A stretch of DNA of 64,000 nucleotides, taken from contig JAQFWX010000165.1 in the NCBI GenBank assembly GCA_027605045.1, forward strand, positions 1 to 64,000. Direction: 5' to 3'. The stretch's first letter is position 1; each line of letters begins with the position of its first letter. This DNA comes from Phallus indusiatus. Lineage: Eukaryota > Basidiomycota > Agaricomycetes > Phallales > Phallaceae. Under the pieces are notes generated by a model. That model was given only the letters and a program-made list of their open reading frames with translations, was not told the DNA's origin and did not search any database. Made by a program: the position numbers and the translations under genes. Of this stretch, positions 35,967 to 46,398 are shown one piece after another.

Positions 35967-37990
35967 GTTCTCGGAGTACAGGAGGATATACAGCAGAGAC
36001 AGCCTCTGAGAGGCAGCCCATAGGAGCCCACCTCATTAAGCGAGGTATTTTCCCACTGTTCCCCCATGAACCAGTTGATAGGGGAAGCAATCATAGTAAA
36101 ATCAACCCAACCAGCCACAGTTTAATTTATGTTTCTTCCATGCCCCGGATTTGGAGGATGGTTTGTCGTTGATTGAACAAGTGTGATACCAAGGTACATC
36201 CTTATTTCCTCTTTTTTTCTCTCTCTTGTGTTTATCGTTTACATTAGAAAGCCTTATTTCACATCGGCCCTATTCTAACTTCTCATCAACGTCTTAAGTC
36301 TGACCGCCAGACTCGTTCATATTCTCCTGTCTCATGTAAGTCCTTCATTAGTCATTTCAAAGTTGTGTTGTATTTAAAAGTATCTTAGTTTACTTCCCCT
36401 TTCGTCCATAAGACTTGGGGAGCGGGGTGTTATTGAATCTACAGACCCAACCGTTATTCACATGCCGCTTTATATACCAAGGTACACTGTCATTTCCCTT
36501 TTCTTTCTTTGATCTATTATTCTGACTGTTATACTGCTCTTTCAATCAGCAAGCCAAAGCGTTGTATCGAAGCGTTGTATGAAATAGTGACCAAGTAGCT
36601 GAATGTAGTAAGCATCGCCACCTTGCTAACGCTTGAAAGGTGTGCCTTCATTTTTTCTCTTTTGCTTTGACATTTATTTCAGCTTCTCATCTGCTCCGTC
36701 ATGGTTGACAATTCATTGTTCCAGCCCCGTCCATCCTCTGCAGCCGTCGCTATCGACACGTGCCGGTACACTCTGCTCCTGCTACAACACCCAGCAACTT
36801 CTTCATTCCCAACCAGAACCTTATCCATACTCCGTTCACTTCACAATATCAGCTCCTGCATCCTCAGGTTTCACTCCAACAGCAACAATATCAATAATTG
36901 ATGAAGATGGGGACGATAAACCCCGCTGTCGTTGGAGCTCGCGATGCTGTAACATCTTCAACGCTTAACATAGCCGCCACCACCACTTGCTATGGTTTTA
37001 AAGGTGCGTCCTTCTCTTTTGATTCTTGTTCTTCTTGTTTTCATTTATAAAGCCCGTTTATTCAGATTTCTTAAACCTATATCAACCACGCCCAAAGATC
37101 GCTTCACCCATATCCTGCCCCGTATTACCCCATCCCTTTCGTAAGTTCTTTACCACTTGATTAGAAACTTAATTTGACTAACACATTGCGGTGCTTATAG
37201 TTATCATTTTCATTGCCTCTTCGCCTCGGTACCAATGGCATCTTGCCAAATCTTTCGCCCCACACCGACTCGTTTTCTTACCCCCAGTTTCACATACTAT
37301 GGTAAGGCTTTTTTTCTGATTTCTCACACGGTGTTTATCTTATGACGTGTATTCGTGTGTGTAGGTGTAGTTTGACATGATGTTAAATGACCCACCGCCC
37401 CTCTTTCAGCTCGGTTTCTTGTCTCTTGGTTGATGGTGAGTTTATCATTCTATTGTTAGGTAGCGTCATGTCTAATTAGTGGTTCGCTTTGCGCCATTAA
37501 CAGCTTTTATAATCTTATCAACAGAGCCTTCGATAACTATGTTATGATGGCGATGGAACAATGCATCTGCTTTTTCAATAACGTGGTGGGTAAGAACATC
37601 GTTCTTTTTATTTCATAACATTAGATCTGACCACACTATTTCTCATACATCGAAGCGGTCACGCAACTACTGCACCGTCACCGCCTCTTCATCCCACCGT
37701 TGCCCATATGTAGCTGCACAATGTTCAAGGGTGAGTTATTCAAGTGCTTTACTTTCCATTCACAGTTTTCTAATTATATTTTTGTCGTTAAGTAGATGTT
37801 GAACCGTGCCAACTACACCGGGCACCAAAGCAACGGCCCATGGCGTTTGCCGCCATCTCCCATACTTGTGGCCCGTATTTTTCACTTCTACCTTGGTTTG
37901 ATTAGGCCCTTTTCGTTTTCTTTTCATCTAGACGAAACAAGAACAACGAGAACAACAAAATGAAAAAATGAAATGGGAGCGAGACTAGTA
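35967..37990 (+). other. Intron-dense micro-exon gene family, copy M1
   Basis: A chain of short GT-AG introns with fungal-type consensus: 36194-36247, 36336-36388, 36482-36549, 36640-36682, 37004-37065 and 37141-37200, with more to about 37800. Exons are mostly 75-100 nt, with one of about 320 nt. Single exons have open frames of ordinary composition (for example LGERGVIESTDPTVIHMP in 36389-36481), but I could not join them all without a frame break. The 320-nt exon carries a SIIDEDGDDKPR segment near 36895-36925, and a closely similar DNA stretch ends the window near 63940. The copy may be partly decayed. The product is not recognised. Confidence 0.5.
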
Positions 37991-38104
37991 CGCGTCACTT
38001 TTCTTTGGTCTTTATTCCCGCCATCTTATCGTTATCTTCCCATGGCAAATGCCGACACGTCACAATTGGACGATTACTGAAGGCGCCAATCAGCTCTACA
38101 GACT

Positions 38105-40683
38105 TCAGAACTTCAGACTCCGCTGTGTATCTTCTCGATAAAACCCTCGTCGTCGTTCCTGCTTTCTCTCCTTTCCACACGATGTCCCGAACCATAGAAA
38201 TGTTGATCGATTGAACGGTGCACAAGGACAAGATGCTAGTGACTTAGCTTGATAAAAGGAATAACGCTGACAGGTCATATCAGGGCTATTGAGCGCGGTA
38301 CGAATCAAGACACTTTGAAGTGAGTCCTGCTGATGGCATTGCCCTTGAATGTGACGTAGACGTGCGGCTAGAGCGACCAAGGCTTCGTTAACTTTGAACG
38401 TGGTTGAGACTGAAGGTGGGAAATTTGCGAGAAGAGGCAATGTAGGTATGATTACAGTGTCCAGAGCCCGAGTGTAAACGACTAATTCTCTGCTAGGCAA
38501 TTTGGCTGGATACAGGCGCGCGGGAACGACATTTCGACAAGCTTCAATTTGCAGATTCTGCACTGTCTGTGCAACTTTATCGATAGACATGTTTAGGTTA
38601 CGTAGCGTCAAAAGCGGGAGTGTCGAGGATGTATCGTGGGTGCGTACAGGCAGATCATCAGTGTCCGTCGTTTCGAGGTATGTACTGGTAACTGACTCCA
38701 TCTGAGCAACTGTTGACTGATCTAATTCTTCATTCTTTGTATCATAGGACGACAGCAGATTCTTCTTCGAGACTCGGTACGACCCGTTCGTCTCGGGACC
38801 CTTTCGGTTAGCAATAGCGCAAGGTGACTCTATGAATGCGGCTCTGGGATGGGATGGAGTAGAGAGAAAAGGAGAAATGGGAAGAGAAAGGCAAAACATA
38901 GGAAAAAGTGTAACTAGAGGTTTAAAGCACGAATAGACAGATGGTTTCAAAACTATGGGGGAATCACAAATGTAAGGAGAGGGGGGAACTTTTTCAAGAG
39001 AATCAAAAAGGAACATAAAAGGATTGTGGATAGACTCTTTTTCATATACTAACTTTTTACTATAATTTTCCAGATTCCTTTCAATGGCGACAACTGGTGT
39101 AAACGACCCTTCTACTGGCGGCGGTGGCACTACTAGACGCGCGCCTTCACGATGACTCTGGCAGCCAATGACAGGCTCTAACGATGGACCTTCATCAACT
39201 AAGTATGCTGCAATAGCTGACAGCATCTTCTTCTCCCCTAGATCCTTCTTTACACCCTGCAAGATCGTCTCCCTCGGCATTACGGCACCTTGGAAACTCT
39301 CGCGCACGTCAGGAGACAGGGCGAGTATTTCTCCAATGCTTAGCCTGACATTCCGATCTAAGGACTCTTCTGGGATTTCAACAGGTTCAAAACGGTCCTC
39401 TCTGGATCCTCGATCTTGATCCCGGGCTATCCCGCAGGACGACGCAACGACTGGCGCAAGTGCCAGTTTTGTCACTACAGCTTCTGCAACAATGCCAGGC
39501 ACAGTATCAACGAGGGCAACAGGTTTCTCTTGGGGACTTTGCTGCAAAGCCTCCTCAGCCCTTGATTTTCTATCCAGCTCCTCTGAGGCTTCTATGAGAT
39601 CTCCCCACTCATCCGTGTCATCAACCTCACCAACAGACGTCTTCTGGGAGTCGGCACTATATGCATCCAGGCTCGTCATTTGCTTGTCTCACACCTCAAT
39701 AGGACTGATCGTTTCATCTTCAGCCAAGGTTGTTACTGTTGTAATGGTGTCTGATAAGCCGACTGTGGCCATACTTGAGAAGCATTCGCGTGGGTCGTTA
39801 ATTCCCGGTGTCCAAGACACATCTCGAGGGTAAATGGGAACTGTTCCAGCGACTGCAGCTGAAGAACCATCTTCAAAATGATCCCAATTAGTGTCCATCG
39901 GTGCTAGGGATGCAGGTACGTTCGCAGCTTGTTCGAATGCCATGATAATTGCTTTCTCAATAGTTTGTGCGAACACAGCCGCAATCTGCTGTGTAAACTG
40001 CTCTATGTCGAAGGGCTCAGCTTTCGCAGGCTCGCTAATAGAAGCTGGCGTCGTCCACGGAGTATCTTTATCGAGAGCCAAACTGGTTTCTGCTGGCGTA
40101 TAGGCCCAAACAAAGTTGGCGGCGCTACATATCTCGGCAATGGTGAAGATTGTTTGTCATGTATATGCACAGTTGGTAAGTTTGATCCTGCCGAAGAGAT
40201 CCTCCTGAATGATTGATCCAAGGCTCTCCAGAATAGCTTTTTCTCCTCCAGTTCCGAGATTTGGCCATCGAGAAGCAGATATGTCGAAATTGTGGCAAAC
40301 CGGCGCTCGAATTTGGCAAAGTCGCCTCTTGTCCGTATACGCTTAGTCTTCTGTTCATCACAAAACTCATACAAATCATCAGATGACCATCTGTCAGCAG
40401 GAGTAGAACCAGGATAGCGCCTCAAAACTGCTTCTTTGAAGGCTGCCCAACTGCTTCCCGTGTACTCCTTCAAGCACATCCAAAAGTCGGTGTCATCGCG
40501 TGTAAGGTAGATTACCAACTGTTTGATCTTCGTTCTTTCGTCTAACTGTGCCGTGTCCACAAGGAGCTCATAGTCGGTAAAATAGCTTGAAAGTGAATGA
40601 GGGTCACTAACATCGAAACACGGCGCTGATTGAGAACGACGGGGCGGCAACAGTACTGAGAAATTTGACATGACTGAGACCAT
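38105..40683 (-). pseudogene. LTR-retrotransposon Gag-like polyprotein, broken
   Basis: Reading right to left from ATG 40683: a Gag-type helical domain of the basidiomycete kind (FDVSDPHSLSSYFTDYELL, then QLDERTKIKQLVIYLT, DTDFWMCLKEYTGSSW and FKEAVLRRYPGSTPADRW). A frame change near 40125 leads to FDIEQFTQQIAAVFAQT. An in-frame TGA lies at 39691-39689, and a long frame to 38105 contains LSIGEILALSPDVRESFQ, a block found upstream of the protease in such polyproteins. No aspartic-protease, reverse transcriptase, RNase H or integrase motif is present, so the element is truncated after Gag or was never complete here. Confidence 0.7.
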
Positions 40684-41217
40684 TGTCTCGAAAACTAATA
40701 CTGGCGAATTTAGGAAAATAAAAGGGTGCGAGGTTGAATGGATATGGAAATGGGAATAATTGATGTGTGGGAAACAACCATGACCGAGAGGTTGACTGGA
40801 AATTATAGAGCGCAGACAATAGAAAGCTTTTCGACGCGCCTGAAGTGTGAATGTAGTGGTGATGTAGATGTGGTAGAGATTTAAGAGTGTGAAAATAAAG
40901 ATTGATGAGAATATTTTTAGAGAGCATAAAACACAAGTCAGCATGATTCCCTGCAGTGGTCACCAAATGATGAGAGCACCTCAGGAGAGTGGCAGGTAGG
41001 ATATGGGAATCAGTGCTCATGTGTTTTAGAAATAGAGGGAAAAATGGGGGGAGAATTGGTTGTTTATTGTAGATAATGGTTTGTAGTATATATACAATTT
41101 CTGAAACAGTATCGTATGTGTCGTGTAACGTGACTCGGTACTATCACGTGTTTCGGGACTTTCCATGCCTAGCCCATCTCGGATCTCATCACCACTGAAG
41201 AGTTCGGATCTGAGCTA
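40684..41217 (-). other. Leader or possible 5' LTR remnant of the Gag-like element
   Basis: Upstream of the Gag ATG on the minus strand, a TTTGGTGACC segment occurs at about 40957-40966, followed further upstream by a TATA-like run (TATATATAC near 41086-41094). This is the layout expected of primer-site, R and U3 sequence. No matching second LTR was found near 38.0 kb, so LTR boundaries are not assigned. Confidence 0.35.
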
Positions 41218-41604
41218 TTGCAAGTCAGTTTAGTTTCAACCAAAAATGAACATAACAGATCAATAGAATGTGGTATTGTGACAATAAGATTGGATCGTTC
41301 AGACCCAATTGAAGGAGACTCTACTGAAGTCAAACAAATCGTTGAGGTATCTTACGATGGTTCTGATGTGCGAGGGCTGTTAGAAGCTACAACGTTAGAG
41401 GAAGAATGGACGAGACTTACCCTAGACTGTTTACAATCCCATTTCGAAGAAAAGGGCCTTATAGTCCTCGGAACGAATAGGAATCAATTGTGTGTGTCTG
41501 GCACTACAAGGGTTGAAATAATCAGAGCAGCACATGTTGGATTTGGATCAAAAACTCACATAGGACATTGCCGAACATACCAATGTCTCGCATCCCGATT
41601 TTAA
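41218..41604 (+). CDS. Hypothetical protein, 128 aa
   Basis: A single open frame starting with a TTG-type codon in the reading used; the first ATG is a little downstream (41247). Composition is ordinary for a soluble acidic protein (a DRSDPIEGDSTEVKQIVEV segment), without signal peptide or membrane span. I recognise no family. It could be an exon or a remnant. Confidence 0.35.
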   Translation: MQVSLVSTKNEHNRSIECGIVTIRLDRSDPIEGDSTEVKQIVEVSYDGSDVRGLLEATTLEEEWTRLTLDCLQSHFEEKGLIVLGTNRNQLCVSGTTRVEIIRAAHVGFGSKTHIGHCRTYQCLASRF

Positions 41605-42132
41605 GCCTTGTTAAGCTTCTCCATAGCCCCAATCGCGATGAAAAATTATCGGTCGCATTGTCATTCCACCGCCCTTTTGGGATGTCTAGTTCCCTGGATC
41701 AAATCATTCAGAATGTTGACTCTTGCTGGACGAATTGAACAGTGTGTCGTACCTTGAGTAACATTCAAAATGAAGTCATAAAATGAAGTCATGAACTGAG
41801 GACTGGGGCTGATCTTGTAAGAATATGTCGAGCCGAAAACAAGTGACCCGCATGGATTTCTAGATGAACTCGTGTCAGTATGTGGTGCACTTACAAACAT
41901 TCCAACTAGGATCGCACCCTCTACAGTACCGCTTGAATACGACATGGATCAAACCTTGAGACTTCATTCCCAGTGAAAAGTCCCCGTGTCCGTCACGGCG
42001 TGTTACTGACTTTGTCAGTTCCATCTGACATGAGAGGTACATCCATGACTAGTTTCTGATTGCGCGTGTCTGACAGGTTTCACCGGATAATATTTTCAGA
42101 GTTGTTGAATTTTTTGTATACTATCTACATGC
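41605..42132. other. Region without recognised gene
   Basis: A minus-strand frame at 41661-41945 has no recognisable content. Nothing else is identified. Confidence 0.3.
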
Positions 42133-42954
42133 TGTCAGGGTACGCTAGCTTCATGTCTTCCGTGTCGTTATTTCTTCATTTCCTTGTGTTCCGATGTTCC
42201 TTTCTCCCTCCTGATTCCTTTCCGAGACTTCGAGTTTGGGTTCCGAGAACTCGAACTATAGTTCTGTCATCTGTTAGGGCTACTCAGCTCAGACTAGAGG
42301 GAGGGGATCCTAAGTACTATATTGGACGATAACTATACTACTCACCTAGAGGGAGGGGATCCTAAGAGAACAAGCTTAGGGACCCTCACTCTAGGGACAG
42401 CGACTATATACATGAAAACGATAACGCGGCGTGCGGCCCTGACACAGCTAAGTGCTAGGCGCCCGAACCGAACCTAAGCGACGTGATGTCACGGGCATCA
42501 CGCCGAGTACGAGCGCGCGACGCGCGCGAGTAAAGAAAGTGAAACAGAGGCAGAACAAGGAAACGGAAAGTGGAAGTAACGGATGGGAAATGTAAATGAA
42601 ATGGAAGTAAACATATGCCGATGATAATAAATAAGGAAAATGAGGGGACGCGGTAGCGTACTCTGACATCATCTCTCATTCTCTATTATCTATTCCTTTC
42701 GATCTCTTCGAATTCGAACTCCGATCGAATTCTCCGAACCTCTTCGAACTCCCTTTTATCGCCTCGGATCCCGCGGCGATACTCATCTATTGTCCCCGAG
42801 CGCTTCCACGTAGTATATGTAGCGTAGCCCTAGAGGGGGATCCCTAAGCTTGTTCTCTTAGGTTTCCTGCCCTCTAGGTGAGTAGTTAGTCGTCGTTCAT
42901 CAATAGATCTTAGGTTTCCTGCCCTCTAGGTGTGTGCCCTGAGTCGCCCTAACA
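42133..42954 (+). mobile_element. Outer solo LTR interrupted by a nested LTR
   Basis: Starts TGTCAGGGTACG like the LTR at 1787 and ends GCCCTAACA at 42954. Removing the nested insertion (42272-42668 plus its 5-bp duplication) leaves about 420 bp, close to the 396-397 bp of the other copies. Its right part (about 42828-42954) matches the nested LTR read in reverse, including AAGCTTGTTCTCTTAGG and CCCTCTAGGTGAGTAG. No 5-bp duplication is visible around the outer copy (CATGC against GCAAA), so it is old or rearranged. Confidence 0.7.
42272..42668 (-). mobile_element. Nested solo LTR with target duplication TCATC
   Basis: On the minus strand this begins TGTCAGAGTACGC at 42668 and ends GCCCTAACA at 42272: 397 bp, the length of the LTR at 1787-2182. 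It is flanked by the direct repeat TCATC at 42267-42271 and 42669-42673. It sits inside an older LTR of the same family in opposite orientation, which explains the inverted repeats visible across 42.3-42.9 kb. Confidence 0.88.
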
Positions 42955-43264
42955 GCAAAGATGCAATTGAAGTGTTGCTTAGCGGAAATGAAATTAGCAG
43001 CGAATCAGACCTCGCACAAGGTTCTGATATCAAATCTTGGAGCCGATTGGTGGATGGAAGAATACAAGACATGTCATGCTTGCATTTGTGTTATTTTCAC
43101 TCAAATACCTTATTGTTTTGCTTATAATAAACGCAGTCAAATCCTGAGATCAGCTTGCCACCAAACTAGGCTACCATCATTATGCAACAATTCTGTTGAA
43201 GTCACGAAAACTTTGTTCCAAATGCCAGCTGCAAATTTTATCCTTAATCATTCAGTTTATATAA
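42955..43264. other. Unassigned sequence right of the nested LTRs
   Basis: A weak frame at 42961-43299 shows no family. Nothing else is identified. Confidence 0.3.
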
Positions 43265-43545
43265 TAGTACACTTTGAGTACATTATAGTATTTTTGTAGT
43301 TCATTATAGGATGTTTGAGTACATTATAGTGTCTTTGAGTTCAATATAATATTCTTTGTAGTTTATTATAGGATGTTTGAGTTCATTATAGTACTTTTTG
43401 AGTTCATTATAGGATATTTGAGTTCAATATAGTATTTTTTGAGTACATTATAGAATATTTGAGTTCATTATAATATCTTTTGAGTTCATGATAATGTTGT
43501 TGAAGTTTATTATTATATTTTTAAGTTCATTTATAATGACTAAAA
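43265..43545. repeat. AT-rich minisatellite, ~21-23 bp unit
   Basis: Tandem variants of TTTGAGTTCATTATAGTATT and TTTGAGTACATTATAGGATG, about a dozen copies with a period near 21-23 bp. The GAGT(T/A)CATTATA core is well kept. No coding potential. Confidence 0.85.
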
Positions 43546-43620
43546 TGACTAAATGTATATTATATTATTATCATATGTACTTATTTATAATGAACACCTC
43601 ATTATAGATGTTATATATAA

Positions 43621-43677
43621 TATGCCGACGATAATAAATAAGGAAAAATGAGGGACGGCGATAGTGTACCCTGACAG
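43621..43677 (-). mobile_element. LTR fragment (5' end only)
   Basis: On the minus strand it starts TGTCAGGGTACAC at 43677. About 55 bp are shared with the start of the nested LTR at 42668-42611, including CCTTATTTATTATCGTCGGC, and then similarity stops. It is a truncated LTR of the same family. Confidence 0.75.
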
Positions 43678-43689
43678 AACCGGTTCGTA

Positions 43690-43870
43690 ACAGTATTCAA
43701 TTTTTTCTGGATTTAGACAATTTTCGACAAGTTTTTTTGCTTATGTAACACGGGCGCTTATTTAAGCGCCCGACTTATCTTGTAGATATTCGAAAAATAT
43801 TCATGACTGACATATTTTTTTGTTTCCATTTTGGGCAATTTTTGAGCTCTCTAGAGTCAAAATAAAAAAA
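43690..43870. repeat. Dispersed AT-rich repeat with 22-bp perfect palindrome
   Basis: 43751-43772 is a perfect palindrome with 10-bp arms CGGGCGCTTA and TAAGCGCCCG around TT. The flanking CTCTAGAGTCAAAATAAAAA segment (about 43848-43868) resembles 4483-4503, which also accompanies a GGGCGCTTATC palindrome. The two loci therefore look like copies of one dispersed element. Confidence 0.65.
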
Positions 43871-43916
43871 AATCACAATGAAATATATGTGGTTCGGTTG
43901 ATGAACTGGTTTGAAA

Positions 43917-44055
43917 CAGTAGCAGCAGCAGCAGGAGGAGGAGGAGGAGGAGCAGCAGCAGCAGCAACAGAAGAAGAAGAAGAATGAGACTTGGAACGTG
44001 GTATAATCTAATTGAGAATGAGAATGAGACTTGGAACATGGTATAATCTAATTGA
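43917..44055. repeat. Compound trinucleotide microsatellite followed by a ~44-bp direct duplication
   Basis: (AGC)n, (AGG)n, (AGC)n and (AGA)n runs occupy 43917-43984. A segment GAGACTTGGAAC(G/A)TGG continuing TATAATCTAATTGAG is then present twice, at about 43986 and 44028. Leucine-repeat frames on the other strand are artefacts of the microsatellite. Confidence 0.8.
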
Positions 44056-44236
44056 GTCTTGTAAATTGCTCATAGTATCTTGTATCTTTCAAAGAAGGAA
44101 TTCCTTGAATAAAGAATCTAATAAAAATGAGATAAGAAAAGCAGTATAAGTAGGTTGAGAACATAGATGTATTAATAGAAGAAAGACCCTCACTCGTAGT
44201 TGAACATGAAAATCTAGTCAAATACACATATGCATT

Positions 44237-44433
44237 AGATAAAGAACCTTTTCATACTTAAACGGATTCATTCACTTTCAAAATTATATACCAATCTTTA
44301 AAATTTCTCTTTGAATTATTTTTCTGAATTTTGTGTCTGATAAAAAAATCTAAAGAAAAATATCTAAAGATTGGAATATAATTTTGGAAGTGAATGAATC
44401 CGTTTAAGAGTATGAAAAGGTAGTTCTTTATCT
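44237..44433. repeat. Long near-perfect foldback, ~65-bp arms
   Basis: Left arm 44237-44300 is inverted at 44364-44433, with only a few mismatches and two small indels. Both arms share AAACGGATTCATTCACTT and CCAATCTTTA. The loop is about 63 bp. A transcript would form a long hairpin of the kind that can feed small-RNA pathways, or this may be a small foldback transposon; neither is proven. Confidence 0.8.
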
Positions 44434-45576
44434 GGTACATATATATAGTAGTGTGAATATGATTTATTTTGATATGAGACAGGCCAAACAAATAATTATA
44501 TTCAGAGTCAGAAATCAAGATAGTTATGAATTTCATTTCTACTGAGAAAGTACAGGTGATATATATGGTAAGTTTTTTTTATACTTTTGACCCTTTATTA
44601 ACTTTATAAGTACCACAATTTAGTTCAATAAACACCTGTCTCAAAAGTCAATTACTAAAATTCTCCAAGTTATATAAGGCCTATTAAAACTAACTTATAT
44701 ACTCCATTAGCTACTAGGCCTTTGAACACAAAATTATATCTAAAAAAGAAAAGAAAAAAAAATAGTTTATTGCCAGTAGCTCATAGTACTTCAAAACTAG
44801 AGAATCTCTAGTCAAGGAGAGAAAGGTTCAGTAAGAAATATACAGTGTTTGTATACCAAGAAGATGACTGTCAATTCAGGAGTACCTGGTGTGAATAACT
44901 TTTAAGAGGTATCACCTCACTGACCTCAGAGCCTAATACTGGAAGAGATAGTAAGATAGGCTCTAGTATCAACAACTCTAATGTGTTAGGGTTTGAGAAG
45001 AGAAGCATATAACATTTTCATATCCTATCTACATATATTAATTGACTTGATCAGATTTGAGACTGATAATAATCAATCAATTACAGAGCTCTGAAACATA
45101 AATACACATTAAAATATAGTCAGCTTGACATTATGACATTGTGAGAGTGTTCATAACACAAATCCAACTCAACCAGATTGATCCACATACCTAGCATTTA
45201 CAAAAGAGTTAATCACAAAGACAGAAAAGCTTAACTGGTATTACTTGCTTATATCACTATAAATTATATTAAACAAGATATAATCTTTTTTTAAACCTGT
45301 TAATTTTGATTCATGTTTATCATAATGAATCCTTAATAAAATTATATGCAACAAGAGTGTGTATCTTATTTATACTTGCACTCTTTGAATAGTCAGTGGA
45401 TTCAAGGTTCACCATTCCAAAATTGACTATTTAGATTACAAAGTAAAAACTCACTTGAAAGTTATCAGAATGATTTGCTTGAACAATTCCCATGTAAAAA
45501 TTCATGACTTGTGCCTTAAAAGGGTATAATAATAAATAGTCTTTTAAATCTCATTTACCATCTTACATTACTTTAC
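44434..45576. other. AT-rich gene-poor DNA
   Basis: Strongly AT-rich sequence without a convincing reading frame, intron pattern or known repeat. It may be the eroded interior or flank of the copia element to its right. Confidence 0.4.
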
Positions 45577-45889
45577 TGTAGAACACACAAGTCTCATCTA
45601 GCAGTAGTAAGAACAGTTTGCACATATAGTAGACTTGCCTGACTTATCTTCACACTTTACACTTACTTGATATGAATACCTGCCATCTTGATTCAAATTA
45701 ATCTACTTGTATTTACTTGACTGGTTATCTCCTGTGTTGAATGTAATGAACCGTAAATCTGTTTACCTACGGACATGAAGTTAAATGATCCCTGATCCAA
45801 TAGTAAAAATAACACTGGAAAGTACATTATTGTGGCGTTAAAGTGCTCACATTAATAAGCGTTATGCATTATGCGTGTCTCTTTCTACA
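45577..45889 (-). mobile_element. LTR of a copia-type element (3' LTR)
   Basis: A 313-bp segment with inverted ends TGTAGAA...TTCTACA. On the minus strand it begins directly after a polypurine tract (GGGGGGAG, complement of 45890-45897), which in turn follows the copia RNase H tail. That is the expected order pol-PPT-3' LTR. No 5' LTR is found in the window. Confidence 0.8.
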
Positions 45890-46170
45890 CTCCCCCCACA
45901 CATGGCAGCACACAAAAATCCCAATCCTTGAACGAACGGGTCAAGTTTTGTGGGTGGCAAGGCTTTAGTTAAGATGTCAGCAATCATAAGGTTCGTTGGG
46001 TAGTATTTCGTGGTTAATTCACCGTTTTGAACAAGCTCTTGAAGCTATAGACATCGTACGAACAAGCTGTTTATCGTGCTGCCGGAATATCCTCCTTTCA
46101 AAATGTTTATTGACGCCCTGATTATCATGATAAGGAATGATTAAAAAGGATATACGTGAGAAAACTTCTT
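45890..46170 (-). pseudogene. Ty1/copia polyprotein, RNase H C-terminal end
   Basis: Reading right to left: a YHDNQGVNKHF segment corresponding to the DNQ region of copia RNase H (about 46140-46100). After a frame change come QELVQNGELTTKYYPTN and MIADILTKALPP near 46035-45955, the terminal block of copia Pol, then FLCAAMCGG before the polypurine tract. Reverse transcriptase and integrase are absent; similarity fades near 46170. A 5'-truncated, inactive fragment. Confidence 0.8.
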
Positions 46171-46398
46171 AAACTAAGTTTTGCAGGTACTTAACTTCTT
46201 TTTCGGTATGTGTAAAGCCCAATAATCTAACCAGAGTTGTCGATATAAGCAGAACTTAGAAGAGTCCGGCTTAGCCATGGGCGAATGTGTGTACGACTGT
46301 ATTGGGGATATGGGGTTGACAGAAGTCTTAGCATGTGATATCCAGCAAACAGCTTTCTTTAGCACCGTTTCGCTGCTGCCAGACAATTTCAGCGCAAA
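46171..46398. other. Boundary region between the copia fragment and the MET10 fragment
   Basis: Overlapping frames on both strands with no recognisable family. Confidence 0.3.

Noticed and set aside
35942..36172. Small plus-strand protein at the right arm of the inverted-repeat element
   Set aside because: An overlapping minus-strand frame is equally plausible, and most of it is explained by the inverted repeat and the start of copy M1; no clear start context.
42448..42679. Two overlapping minus-strand frames
   Set aside because: Lie almost wholly inside the nested solo LTR and carry no recognisable retroelement or host domain.
43857..44039. Leucine-run protein on the minus strand
   Set aside because: Artefact of the AGC/AGG/AGA microsatellite.
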